Of a DNA stretch of 64,000 nt, positions 24,288-36,045 are shown piece after piece. This DNA comes from Isoetes taiwanensis (lineage: Eukaryota > Streptophyta > Lycopodiopsida > Isoetales > Isoetaceae). The position numbers were made by a program, and so were the translations under genes. Numbering within the stretch: the stretch's first letter is position 1; each line of letters starts with the position of its first letter. The DNA lies in NCBI GenBank assembly GCA_021234155.1, contig JAJEKV010000027.1, positions 3,842,623 to 3,906,622 of the forward strand. The letters are read 5' to 3'. Below the pieces are notes generated by a model. That model was not told where the DNA came from. It saw only the letters and a list, made by a program, of their open reading frames with translations, and ran no database searches.

Positions 24288-25262
24288 TATAATTGCTTTG
24301 TATGTAGATGATAATACTATGGTGGCAAAAGGCAAAAATATTTTGTTACACTGTAAGAATATTTTGAGCAAACGCTTTCAAATGACTGATTTGGGAGAGT
24401 TAAAAAGATTTCTTGGGATTGAAGTCTATAGGGACAAAACAAATAAGACCTTGCTTCTATCTCAGGAAACACATATTGCTAATATGTTGAAAACCTTCAA
24501 AATGGAGAATTGCAATGTAGCAGATACTCCACTAGTACCTGGACACAGAATTTCAGAAGATATGTGTCCAAAATCAGCTCAAGAGGTAAAGCAAATGGAA
24601 AAAACACCATATAGATCTTTAATTGGTTGTCTTGCATATGTGGCTAATTGTACAAGGCCAGATATATCATTCACTGTAAATTTGTTAAGCAGGTACAACA
24701 ATAATCCAGGGATAGCCCATTGGATTGCAGCAAAAAGGATACTGAGATATTTGAAAGGCTCTTTGAAAGTTGGTGTTATGTACCATCCAACTAAATTAGA
24801 ATTAAAAGCTTACTGTGATTCAGATTGAGGGGAGATTTAGATCAAAGGAAATCTACCTCAGGATACTTAGTAATTCTGGGTGGAGCTCCTGTAGCCTGGA
24901 AGTGCAAAAAGCAATCTAGCATAGCTTTATCAAGTGCAGAAGCTAAATACAGTGCAGCTTGTTTGGTGGCCAGAGAATTAATTTGGGAAAGAAGGCTATT
25001 AGCAGAATTGGAAACTCAACAAGAAAAACCTACAGTTATTTACTGTGATAATACAAGTTGCATAGCCATGTCAAAAAATCCTGTTCTTCATGAAAAAACA
25101 AAGCACATTGAAATGGAGGTTCATTTTTTAAGAGACATGGTAAAGAAAAACTTGTTGCAAATGATACGTATTGGGACAAATGATCATCTAGCTGATATCC
25201 TGACTAAAGCACTTACAGTGAACAGGTTTCTACAGCTGAGAACTTTAATACAATGCAATTGA
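24288..25262 (+). pseudogene. Copia Pol, second part (RT end and RNase H)
   Basis: Resumes the RT with the catalytic 'YVDD' ('ALYVDDNTMVAKG'), then 'FQMTDLGELKRFLGIEV', 'TPYRSLIGCLAYVANCTRPDISF' and 'YLKGSLKVGVMY'. A stop at 24826-24828 interrupts 'YCDSD' at the start of RNase H. The frame then runs from 24825: 'RKSTSGYLVILGGAPVAWKCKKQSSIALSSAEAKYSAA', 'DNTSCIAMSKNPVLHEKTKHIEMEVHFLRD' and 'TKALTVNRF', all typical copia RNase H motifs. Together with 13516-15785 this accounts for a full-length Pol, split by the 8.5-kb insert. Confidence 0.92.
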
Positions 25263-25278
25263 AATCTCATTATTACAT

Positions 25279-25288
25279 GAAGGGGGAA
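25279..25288 (+). promoter_or_regulatory. Polypurine tract
   Basis: 'gaagggggaa' directly precedes the TG of the 3' LTR, the position where plus-strand synthesis of copia elements is primed. Confidence 0.85.
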
Positions 25289-25766
25289 TGAAATGGTTAT
25301 CATGTAATAATTGTTTGATGGAAATTCATCTAATTCTACAAGCTCTAACCTATGAGAAGCAGTGGCAGTAGGTTATAAGTTATACAAGCATTCATGAGAA
25401 GCAGTAGCAGTGAATGCAAGTGAAGAGAAAAGCATCTAATTTGAAAATGGGCGCTGCCTGCGTTGCGTTTGAGGCGCTCAGAATTCAATTTTAAAGCTGT
25501 ATTTCGCACTCAGCACCCAATACCTTTCCGCCGTATAAAATACGCGTGGAAAAGAATACGTGTGGAAAACTGGTTAGGATTCAATGGTTCGGAGGCAATG
25601 TTTCTTTATATATACGCCCGTGGGATATTAGGGAATATAGAGGAGGCCTGGATTGGAAAGTTTATCAACCCCTGAACCGCTGGATCTACATAGAACAGTT
25701 ATATATATGTGATGAATTATGCCTAATGTGTATCATCCGGATGCAGGAGCAATAATGTTGTTCTGA
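25289..25766 (+). repeat. Copia 3' LTR, truncated
   Basis: Matches the 5' LTR from its first base (TG at 25289) to about 25766, then diverges. About 130 bp, equivalent to 12323-12455 of the 5' LTR, are missing. The shared part has perhaps 12-15 differences, so the copia insertion is not recent. The LINE 3' end that follows probably replaced or deleted the LTR terminus. Confidence 0.85.
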
Positions 25767-25775
25767 TTTCTTAAT

Positions 25776-26016
25776 CTTTTTACACAACTTCCTGCGTCTC
25801 TCGTTTGTGTCCTACGGGACGGTCTTGAACTGTCCTATGCAATTGTACAGTGTGCCAGCATGCTTATTACTGCTAAGGTTTTTCCCTCGAAAACCCTTCG
25901 GGGCGGGGGTTTTTTAATCCTGTCAGTAATATGCTTGCTGCTCTCTTTTTGTTTGGGTCCCATAGGCCAATTGGTCTCCGTGGACGCTAAAAACCTATTC
26001 TATTCTATTCTATTCT
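25776..26016 (+). mobile_element. 5'-truncated RTE-like LINE 3' end with (TATTC)n tail
   Basis: The segment 'ttgtacagtgtgccag' through the hairpin and on to 'gggtcccataggcc' and 'attggtctccgtggacg' matches the 3' UTR of the minus-strand LINE at 44.1-44.5 kb, including the end of that element. It finishes in about four TATTC units (25996-26016), a short-tandem-repeat tail rather than poly(A). It is therefore a heavily 5'-truncated copy of that LINE family, or a SINE sharing its 3' end. Confidence 0.7.
25856..25940 (+). ncRNA. ENE-like triple-helix hairpin, copy C
   Basis: Outer stem 25856-25872 pairs with 25924-25940 with one or two mismatches. Core: AGG, U5, CCCUCG, AAAA, CCC-UUCG-GGG cap, CGGGGG, U6, AAU, CCU. 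The upper helix CCCUCG/CGGGGG is six pairs with one U-G. It lies about 55 nt before the LINE 3' tail, the expected place for an element that clamps a 3' A-rich end. Confidence 0.8.
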
Positions 26017-28668
26017 CCTTCCAATCAAGGCAATCTGCTCCTACAGTTAAGTCTTGTTCACAAAACCCCTCTGCTTTCATTAAATTTGGTGATTTTGCTG
26101 ATCCAAATTTGTTTCATAAAGAAATGCATCATATGACTCGTGATGTGCCGGAATGGGACAATCTATCCATCCTGGTCTTCATGGCGATCCCATTCTCAAT
26201 GCCAATGGAGTTCCTCTGCCCTATGGAAATATCCGGCCAGTTCAAGAAAGAGTCTCAATATCAGACAAGACCCAATCTGCAGCTCTATAAAGGTATTTAC
26301 CTAAACCATGCCAGTATAGCTGAAAAAATAAAGTCTCTATCTTCCACTGCTGTCATTGTGTCAATAGATAGAGTTGGTGTCAAAATTGATAAATTATGGG
26401 ATCACCTGCTGACTGTCATGATTGACTCAGTATTTTGGTTAAGATACCCATACATCTTGGTTGAATGTGGGAACCCCAGGTCTGCAAATTTCTTGCTCAA
26501 GCTAAGCAGATCGACTTTTGACACCTTCCAATTATCCTTTCTCAAATGGTATCCTAAACTTCCTATTGCAGAATATGATAAATATTTCATTTTCCAAATA
26601 TATTTGCACTGAATTCTGTCCCTATAAGCCACCTAAATGCTTTGTTCAGTTAAACATCTCCAATCCAGTTCCAACATCTGTGCCAATCCTTGATTTCTAT
26701 GGCAATCAAATTAAAGTGCAACTAAGTTGGGTTGGTTTACCAGTTTATTACCATGATTGCAACTGTAGGCATTTTTCTGGTACTATCTGCCAGAAAAATG
26801 CAAATGCAAGTGAAAATGCAGGTAAGGACTCCATGATAATTTCAAGATTGGATCCTAACCTACAATTCAACAATCAAGATATAAATCCAAGGCAGGGACA
26901 GACTATACCTGATAAAGGACATCCAAATTCCAGAACTCAATCCCATAATTCAACAAAGGCTCATGCTATGACAACAGCATTTTCATGGGAAAGGGTCAAT
27001 GGCAGTAGGAAAAGGATTAAAAAAAAGAGAGAGGCCAAACAAGCTCAATCACATTCAGAATTCAAGAGCTCTGACAGCTCAAGGTTTGCAAATTCTATTC
27101 TGACTATCAGAGAAAATACAGTTAAGGTTATAAACAAAGGGCTGGAATACATGAACAATAAATGTAATCCTCCTTTGTATGATGAACCAAATAAGCAGCT
27201 GCCTCGTCAAGATAACAACACCTGCTTCACTGATAATGACAGCAACAACAGAAGAAACTTGAAAGGGAAAGGGCCTATGCAGGAAAGTCAATTTCATCAA
27301 GCTCAAGACCAAATCAATCTTGCAAACACTTTGCAAGATATAATGGTTAATTCTAAAAGAGCTGCATCATTTAGAAAAGCTGCTGCAAACCAGTTGAAAT
27401 ATAATATAAATTCTCAGCTGGCACTTTTGAAGGATAAGAGGACAAATACTTTGAAAATATACTCTGTAGACAGAAACATCCACAAAAGTTCTCAGGCTAC
27501 ATCAACTGGTATAAATAGGAATATCTCAGACAACAAGATCAATGCAGCTGATAATACAGGAACAGGAAATGAGGAATTATTAATTATGGAGAATAAGGGA
27601 AAGTTAACTGACACTGAAACTGCACTTTGTTCCAAACAGAAAATTGAGGAACATCAACAAAATTACAAGGGAGAACTCTCTCATCATATGGACAGGCATA
27701 ATCTTCCAGAAGAAATTCAACATCCACATATTCAAGATGGTGACACAACAATTGACTCAACTGCTACAAACACTGGAATAATATGCCAAAATAAATTTAA
27801 AATTCTTGCTGATTTTGCTGATGACTTTTGTGCAGATTCTCTTGAGCCAATAATTGTTCCAGATTCCTTGCCTTCACAGTCAAATCAGATTTGCAGCCTT
27901 GTTGCCTCCACACCTTGCTTAATATCTGAGAGCCCTGATAATTTACCCCTAAACCCTGATCCCACTACTGTCAAATATGATTCCTTTAATGGCCATGGAG
28001 ATCTCATTGACTTATCTGATCCAAAGGACCCTTTAGACGATTACTATTCCCAGTATCCAAACCAATTTAAGAATGTTGAACAGGCTATTGCTAAGCAATT
28101 AGCAGAGTTACATGTGGAATTTATAGGGGATCGGAATGCAGATCTGGGGATATAAGACAATATGGTCTGTCAGGAAGGATCAAGTAAGATAGCACAGCAA
28201 GAGGCAGATTTAAATTTAACTGCAGTACAAAAATCACATTCAGAGGAAGTGAATATAGCAAATATGGAGATCTCTAAAGATGGAAATGAAACAGACAGGC
28301 CAGCACAAAACAAACACACAGGAACTTGTGGTTCTCCCCCTACCAGGCAAGTACTTTCTATTATCAATGATATTAATTTGAATAATTCTAATAATTCTGA
28401 TTTAAATACTTCGCCTTCTAATCCCAAGAATAATGATAATTTGATTGAGTCAAACAATCCTTGCTGTCATTCTAAATTCTGGGCCTGCTCTCATGAATCT
28501 GACTCTGATCCTGATTTCCCTGATAAGAAAAATGATTCATTTGCTCAATTATGGGAGGATGATAAATTTCTTTCCAATTCAATTTCTGCCACTGGAAAAA
28601 AAGAAACATTGCTACCACATATAAGGTCAGTAAAAATAACTCTAGGAATTTTGAATCTCTTGCCTTAA
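26017..28668 (+). pseudogene. L1 ORF1 (Gag-like, DUF4283 and zinc knuckle)
   Basis: The first frame (to 26612) contains 'FWLRYPYILVECGNPRSANFLLKL...WYPKLP', the DUF4283-type RNA-binding fold of plant L1 ORF1. A frameshift near 26590 moves to the frame running to 28155, which begins with 'KCFVQLNISNPVPTSV' and 'VQLSWVGLPVYYHDCNCRHFSGTIC', a CCHC-like knuckle with altered spacing. A long Asn/Lys/Gln-rich low-complexity region follows. After a stop at 28153-28155 reading continues to 28668. ORF1 proteins bind the LINE RNA and form the RNP needed for retrotransposition. The tract of disabling changes is small, so the copy is fairly young. Confidence 0.8.
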
Positions 28669-28759
28669 ATACCAGACTTCAATCTAAGAAAAATACTAGA
28701 AGTCAAAAAAAGAAGTCCTATTAATCTTTCCATCTATTAACTTCTATCCTCTCTCCAAT

Positions 28760-31700
28760 GAAGATTCTTTCATAGAATCTTAAGGGGATAAGAGGCCCTT
28801 TGAAAAGAAGCTGAGTTATTTCTCAAATCAAAGATTATAATGCTGATATAATCTTGCTTCAAGAATTAAGGCTTCCAAACTTTGAATGCTCAAATCTGGC
28901 CAATTGGATTGCTCCAATATTCCTCTTGTTGGATAGAAGCCACTGGCACTGCAGGAGGTATATGTATCATCTGGAAGAACATTTCTTATTCTCTAATTTA
29001 TAACAGTCCAGAGAAAAATTGGCAGGCTATGGTTTTCAAAAACAAAGATCTTAGCTTTGGAGTTATCAATGTTTATGCCTCAACCTGTTCAAAAGAGAGA
29101 GAAGACCTATGGCCCAAAATTGGCAATTGGCTAGAAAGTCAAAGTTCCATATCCTGGATTATTGGAGGAGATTTTAATAATACTCCTACTAGAGATCTCA
29201 AGCTTGGCAATGATATTAATATAACCAGAACTGAGAAGATCAATTGGGATTATTTTATAGATAACCACCTTTTCACTCATATCCCCTCTGCCACAACCAA
29301 ATACACTTGGTCAAATAAGCAAGAAGGTAACAAACGTGTCTTCTGTGCCCTTGATAGATTTTATATCAACAATTCGGATAATCCATTCTGGGATAACTGT
29401 GTGGTATATAGTGATGAGGCCACTTCCATTTCTGACCACCAGCCTCAATTTCTCGAGATCAAGCATCTATTAAGCATAAAAAAAGGATCAAATTGTCCCT
29501 TTAAACTCAATTGCAGCCTGTTAAATAATGACAATTTCTGTGAACAGTTTAAGGCATTCTACTTAAGTCTCCCAAGAGTGCATCATTCCAATTCTATGAG
29601 AGATTTCTATTCCAATGTTAAGGCCTCCAAAATTTGGATCAAGCAATGGTCTAAAAATAATTGCAATTTAAGGAGAGAGGAGAAAAAAAGATGCATGATC
29701 AGCATGAAGAATATTAGGCTTCAAATTCAACAAGATCCTCACAATAGAGATCTACATCTGCAGGAATCTAATCTTGAGCAAATAATTAAGGCTATGGAAG
29801 AATATGAGGCAAAAGGTGCTGCTATTAAGTGCAAGATTAAATATCTTTCAAACATGGATAACAATAATTCCAAATTTTTCTTTAGAGTGGCAAAAAACAG
29901 AGTCCTCAAGAATCAAATTCTGCCTGTTAAAAATGATCAAGATGCCTCTCTTGAAGATGCCAAAGAGATAAGTGACTTCTTTTATTCTAAGTACTCAGAC
30001 ATTTTCTCTGATTGTGGGAATATATCTTGGCAGATCCCTGAGGCCAAAGAATTCATTGATCTATTAAATGCTCTCCCTGATTATGACGCTGTACCAATCT
30101 CAAATAATATTACTGATCTGCCAAATGAAAATGAGATTAAAACCACTCTTATGCATCTTGCTAAAGGGAAAAGCCCTTGTCCTGATGGCTTGCCTCCAGA
30201 ATTTTATATAAATTTCTGGGATGAAATTAAACATGATTTTATTCAAATGATACATGGATTTTGGTTGACCAATCATTTACATCCAGCCATAGCTTCAGGT
30301 TTGGTCACTTTAGTGCCTAAGATAGACAATCCAGAAAAATTCAGTGATTGGAGACCTATCTCCCTCACTAACACCTCTTATAAAGTCTGTGCCAAAATTA
30401 TAGCAAGTAGAATCAATTGCTACTTGCAAAATAATATCTCTATAAATCAGTCTGCCTTTTTGCCAAATAGATACATCCTTGATAACTACATTGCTGCTAT
30501 GGAGGGGTTGCATTGGACTAAATTTTCTAATCAAAATTGCATCCTTCTAAAGCTGGATTTCTCTAAGGCCTTTGACTCTATTCGATGGGATTTCTTGGAA
30601 TTAGCCCTGAGGAAAATTGGTTTCCCTGGCAAGTTGATCCAGTTAATTATAGGGTTAAACTCTCGTGCTCAATCTTCTATTCTGATTAATGGTTCTCCAG
30701 GAAATTTCTTCCCCCTGCAGAAAGGAGTCAGACAAGGTTGCCCTTTAGCACCTTATCTTTTTATTATTGCTGCTGATCAATTAACTAGAGCTATCTTGCA
30801 TCATCAAAATCTTGGTAACATAAAGGGTCTAGTCATGCCTAATTCCCAAAATCAGTTGACTCTTTTACAATATGCAGATGACTCATTCTCATTCTTGCAA
30901 AATGATGTTAGAAATATTGAGTTCTTCTTGAAAATTATTCATAATTTCAGTCAGGCTTCAGGTATTCACTTGAATTTCCATAAATTTGTCATTATTGGTG
31001 CCTTAAATCAATAAGATATTCTTGGCATAAAATGTGCTGCAGCAAATCAAGCCACTAAAATGCTAGGTATGCCTTTAGGCCTAGATATAAACATCAAGAC
31101 TCTCTGGAGACCTATTGTGGATAAGATTAGGAAAAAACTCAATAATTATGGCAGTTGTCTTTCTCTAGCTGGCAGATCTATCATTGCTTCCTCTGTCATA
31201 GCCAGCTCTCATGTCTATTTCTCTTCTGCCCTTATTGCTCCAAAATGCATTTATCAGCAATTAGGGAGGATCATTAGAAATTTTATTTGGGGAAAGAAAC
31301 ATCTAGTAAACTGGAATTATGTAACCAGGAACAAATCTGCAGGCCTTGGATGCAAAAGTTTATTGCTACAAGCTTATGCCTTAGGTGGAAAGTATATTTG
31401 GAAAACACTCTTCCAAAGAAAAAATCCAGCTACTGAATTTTTTCATTACTGGATCTCTAAAAGTGTTATTAGGGGACATTCTGCAATTGAACATAAGCTC
31501 CCTCATTCAGCATTCTATGATATTAAACCAGCTGCCAATACCTTCCCTTTGATGAGAAATTTATTGATGGCATGGAACAATCTTTCTAATGCTTTTTCCT
31601 ATACTAAAATTGATCAGGCTCGTCATGCTATGAGTATCTTCTGGAATCCAAGCTTATCTAAAAGAGATAACACTCTGGCTATAATTCATCCTAAGATCTA

Positions 31701-32603
31701 CAGAAAATGGATGCATAGTAATGTTTGCAACCTAGGTGACCTCTGGGCCAATGGAAACTGGATTTCATGGACTAGGCTTAAGGCCAAGATCAAGGGCTCT
31801 AGTACTGACAGATTGCTTTATAAACACATTACTAGCAAAGTGGCCAACAAAAATTTGGATGCTAATGATTGGATTCTGAATAGCAAGAAGATTTATAAAG
31901 TGTCTAGAGTCTATGAATATTTGACCATCTCCAATCTGCCATCCAAAGCAGCTAACTACTGGCATATTTCTGAGCAAGCTGAAAAGAATCTCTTTACAAA
32001 TATCTGGAATTCTTATTGTGCTCCAAAAATTTCATATTTCAATTGGCTAATAGCAAATAAAAGTGTCCCAAATCTTCAAGCTATTTGCAAACATCAGAAT
32101 AATCAGTCAGGTGTTGGTCCTCAATATATGGTTTCCCCTTTATGCCCTTTGGGATGTGACACTGATGAATCTATGGAGCATATTTTTCTATGCCCTAAAT
32201 TAAAGAATTTTCGGTCCTGGTTTGAGGAGAAATTTAATATTCAACGACCTGCTACAATTCTGGATTTTATGATGAATAACAATGCTCTTAAAAATATTAT
32301 TTGCTTTATTGCTCTATGGAACATATGGAAACACAGGAACAGATGTTTACATGGTGGTCACAACCGGCTACTTTTTGGATAAAATTGCAGGTTATCTTTG
32401 ATATAGAGCTAACAGCAACAGCCCAAAGAAATAAATATGATGATGCACATTTTGACCATCATTGGAATTCTTTTAGGCAATTTGTTGGTTATTTTAATCT
32501 ATTTAAATTACACTGTCATGGAGACATTACTAATTCTGGCTCTGATCTTGCTAGATTATCTCTGGAACTGCACAAGGGTTTAAGGGATGAATTAATGCAT
32601 TGA
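28760..32603 (+). pseudogene. L1 ORF2 (endonuclease, reverse transcriptase, zf-RVT)
   Basis: An AP endonuclease domain begins near 28765 ('RGPLK', then 'DIILLQELRL' with the catalytic Glu), interrupted by a stop and a frameshift near 28900. It continues with 'GGICIIWKN', 'WIIGGDFNNTP', 'LDRFYIN' and 'SDHQPQFLE'. The reverse transcriptase has 'KGKSPCPDGLPPEFY', 'WRPISLTN', 'LLKLDFSKAFDSI', 'GVRQGCPLAPYLF' and the active site 'YADDS'. A stop occurs at 31012-31014 and the frame continues to 32382 with 'MLGMPLG', 'SLAGRSIIASSVIASSHVYF' and the zf-RVT region ('CPLGCDTDESMEHIFLCPKL'). A final frame reaches 32603. ORF2 nicks the target and copies the RNA. Few lesions compared with the copia. Confidence 0.9.
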
Positions 32604-32766
32604 ATTGTTTCCCAGATCATTGTCTATTAATGTAAAGGTTATGAACATGGATGAAAGGCATTAAGTACCAAACTAGCAAAGCCAAAGGCTAGGCCTGGAT
32701 TGCTAAGACTGCTTAGGGATTGACCGAAGCAGATGTAATTCTAAAGGCATTTAGTTTTGGCGGGCC
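32604..32766 (+). repeat. L1 3' end, shared with repeats R1 and R2
   Basis: 32576-32761 matches 2881-3066 and the corresponding part of R2. It follows the ORF2 stop and is best read as the L1 3' region. It ends at a long T run (32769-32788), which is the reversed poly(A) of the next element. Confidence 0.75.
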
Positions 32767-32767
32767 C

Positions 32768-35300
32768 CTTTTTTTTTTTTTTTTTTTAATGAACGTGGAC
32801 CTTTATTACTCAAAAGGATACAAAGAGTACACATGGGGGACTCAAAACCCAGCGGAGAAGATGTCCACTAGAGCAACACTACCCACCACATACATAACAC
32901 AGAAAAGTAGAAAATACATATCACCACGAGCACAACTATTTGCTATGAGTAAGCCTATCTGAAGATATCGCTCCCAAATGACACTCTTGACGTCATCCTT
33001 TAAGGAAGAACACTTATACGCCTTGACAATGCGACGACAAGCATCATTAAGCACTTGCATATCTGAAAAGACCCGTCCTTTGAAGATGAGGAGATTTTGT
33101 CTCTTCCAGATGGACCAGATGATCCAAGCAGATGCTAAGTGAAAAGCCCTCTTTGCCAACTTGTCCCAAGAACTAGGATAGATTGACAATAGGACCTGCT
33201 AACTATTCAGGTCACGATGGAAAAGGCTCAAAAGCCACTGTCAAGCAAGTCGAACATGATGACACAAGAAAAAGCAGTGCTCAATTGTCTCATTCCTCTG
33301 TATGCAAAGAGGGCAGATCATAGAGACTTCTAGATGAAATCTATGAACAATAGTGTTTACCTGCATGCATCTATGAATGATTTGCCACCACAGGATAGAT
33401 AGCTTAAGATGGAGCAATTTATCCCATACCCATCGCTAGACTGCTTTCCGATGAGGCTCAGGGATAACTAAAGGCCACTTTGGCGATGGAGGCAACACTT
33501 CAGGATGAAGCAGGACCACATACATCGAGTGCACCAGGTGCTCCTCCTTAACACTGCCATGAACCACCCAGAGCTGGGGAGCCACATCTTGTGGATGTGG
33601 AGGAAGAGTAGCAGCTACTTTTTCCCAATGCCACGGTCCCAACGAAGGAGGAAAAACTTCAATCTGAACTCATTCCATGTCAACAATCTTATCTCATTAT
33701 ACCATGCAGATACTGTGAGCACACCCGCTGCTCACCATCTACGCTGCGTCAATGGATGGACAGAAGATACTAGGGGACAATCTGCCTGCTTGTCACCCAA
33801 AGGGATCTACCAGCAACTGGCTGTAGGATCTGTGTGGGCCATCGAATGGAACTGAAACAAAGTGCGCACCGTCTCCCAAGCAGCTCGCAATCCCTTGAGG
33901 AAAGGAGGGGCATTAGGATATGGAGAAAGTGGATAGAATAATGCCCATGGGAGGAGTGGCTTAATGGATGGAGAGCCAAAGGAAATGCACATCTGTAAAG
34001 ACTGGTGAATGAGACACAACCCTGGAAAATTATCAGCATTATTTAGAATCCGCCATATAAACTTAGAAATCAACACCTTGCTCTGGAGAAGAAAGTGAAT
34101 CATCCCCAGCCCCCCCATAAAGTTTAGACATAACGCACTTCGCCCAACTAATTTTAACATCAGCTGCTTCTTCACAGTGCCACCCCAGATGAAGTTCCTG
34201 ACAGTACGATGAATAATGAGCTGTATCTTTGTCTATGGTGCCGGCAAGATGGATGCCATATAGACATGTGTACTACTCAGAACTGACTTTGCCACAATTA
34301 CACGACCAGCCATGGATAACTTAGTCGTGGACCACCAGAACAAATGCCTTTCTAACCCCCTTAATAATAACATCCCACGCGTCTCCAGATGAGAGGTGTA
34401 TACCAACTGAAATGCCCAGAAGCATAGTTTCCTTCCCATGAGGAAGAACCTCCATGGAAATGCAACCACAGAAGATGGCACTGGAGAGTCTAGAGCCCAC
34501 AAGGCAGTATACTTTTGCCATTAAGAACAAGAAAGTGTCACCTGCGTACTGATTACAAATCTCCTGTGAACCACTATTCATAGGAAGACCATGCAAGATG
34601 CCTTCCTGCACTGCAAGAGAGAATACCTGAGAAAGAATCTCTGCCACAATTGTAAAAAGCAGTGGTGCCAAAGGATAGCTGTAGCGAATGCCACGTCCCA
34701 CCTGAAAAAATGCCGATGGTTCCCCTTGAAAAAGAACTGAAGAATGAGCAGAATAATGAAGTTTCATAATGTCTGTTGTGAACTGGGCACCAAAACCAAG
34801 ACATAGGAGGCACTGCTCCAGGAAACTCCAGTCAACACTGCATATACTTTTGCAAAGTCTAGCTTCAAGTATACAATGGGATAACCATGCATTCTAGCCC
34901 AATAGAGACCCTCATATGCTGCTGCCACATTATTCAAGATACACCGGCGAGGCAAGAAACCTGACTGTGTGGAAGAGATGGACTCAGTAAGCATACCACA
35001 AAGCTTCTGAGCAAAAGCTTTAGCAAAGATCTTGTACATTGAGGACAACAAAGTAATGGGGCGTCAATCTGAAATGGACGAGAGATCCTTACATTTTGGA
35101 ATAAGGGAGATACAATCAGAGTTGAGGATTTTGTCCAGGTGCCTCTGTCTTTTAAAATCCCGGAAAGCATCATACACATCTGCACTGAGCCAATCCCAGT
35201 ACTCCTGGAAAAATTCCACCGGAATGCCCCGCTTGAGAGAAAATGAGCTAAATCAAGAGCCCACCTGATTGTGGATGATATGTCATGATTGAGCACTATA
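32768..35300 (-). pseudogene. 5'-truncated L1 on the minus strand
   Basis: The T run at 32769-32788 is its poly(A) tail. Read on minus from 35300: 'MYKIFAKAFAQKL', 'STQSGFLPRRCILNNVAAAYEGLYWARM', 'YLKLDFAKVY', 'YSYPLAPLLFTIVAEILSQVF', 'NQYAGDTFLFL' (catalytic YADD now YAGD), 'LSMAGRVIVAKSVLSSTHVYM' and, near the 3' end, 'EHCFFLCHHVR' and 'ASAWIIWSIWKRQNLLIFKGR' of zf-RVT. The frame is broken many times. It begins inside the reverse transcriptase, so the endonuclease is missing, as expected for incomplete reverse transcription. Clearly older than the neighbouring plus-strand L1. Confidence 0.88.
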
Positions 35301-35860
35301 TAATGGACACAATAATAAAGTGGAGGTGGAGCCTTGCTGAGCGTGGCTAGGGGGGCTCCTATAGTGTGCTAGGCTTATAGTCGGTCACTGCACGTGGGCC
35401 GAGTATGAGTCTGACACCCCCTAGATTGCAGGTGTCGTCCCGAAAGGATGTCCTTGGGACTCGATAGGTGCGATGAGCCGGCCTATGGATTTTGGGGGGT
35501 TGAGACGGGTACGGATGCGTGATGCTAGTGGTGCACGATCCTCTAGCCACCCATGTAACCATTGTGTGCCGGGAGGGGATTTGTCTCTTTCCTGGCTCAT
35601 CGGACCGGGGAGATGCAACCTAGAGTAGTCTCATAGGGTGACGCCATGAGATTACGTCTCCGGAAGACTACAATCGAGCTATAGCATGTTTCAGCATATC
35701 TGCAAAGTGTGCACAGGAGGGGCGGATGGAGTGGACTACCCTAGCCATTGTTGTATGCCAGCCAATGCCATTGTCATGATTCCGTCTGTTGTTATCCGGA
35801 GGCCCTGATAGTCAGTCGACCCCCTTGAGCCTAAGCCTCATATGCTATGTTAGTATTATG
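35301..35860. repeat. Unclassified GC-richer repeat
   Basis: Base composition changes sharply to GC-richer sequence. It contains no domain-bearing frame. Phrases such as 'ggtgtcgtcccgaaaggatg' and 'ccgggaggggatttg' look like LTR or untranslated retroelement sequence, but I cannot place it in a family and see no partner copy in the window. Confidence 0.4.
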
Positions 35861-35865
35861 TTGTA

Positions 35866-36045
35866 AGCTATTGGTAATGGGCGACCCCCATCCAGGCCCA
35901 AAACCCATTGACTATCATCGGATGCACAAAAAGAAGAAGAAAAAACAAAACGTTCATCGCGGTGACAGCCTAGTGGTAAAGCCATCGGTAATGGGCGACC
36001 CTCACCTAGGCTCAAAGCCCGCTGACTCTGATTGGATGCCGGAAA
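35866..36045 (+). mobile_element. Two tandem tRNA-derived SINE units
   Basis: The second unit (about 35957-36045) has an A-box-like 'cagcctagtgg' (35966-35976) and a B-box-like 'gctcaaagcc' (36011-36020), spaced as in a tRNA gene. The first unit (35866-35928) is a 5'-truncated copy of the same sequence ('ggtaatgggcgaccc', 'gactatcatcggatgc') with an A-rich 3' tail. Head-to-tail pairing suggests nested insertion into the A-rich tail. Pol III would drive the second unit. Confidence 0.6.
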
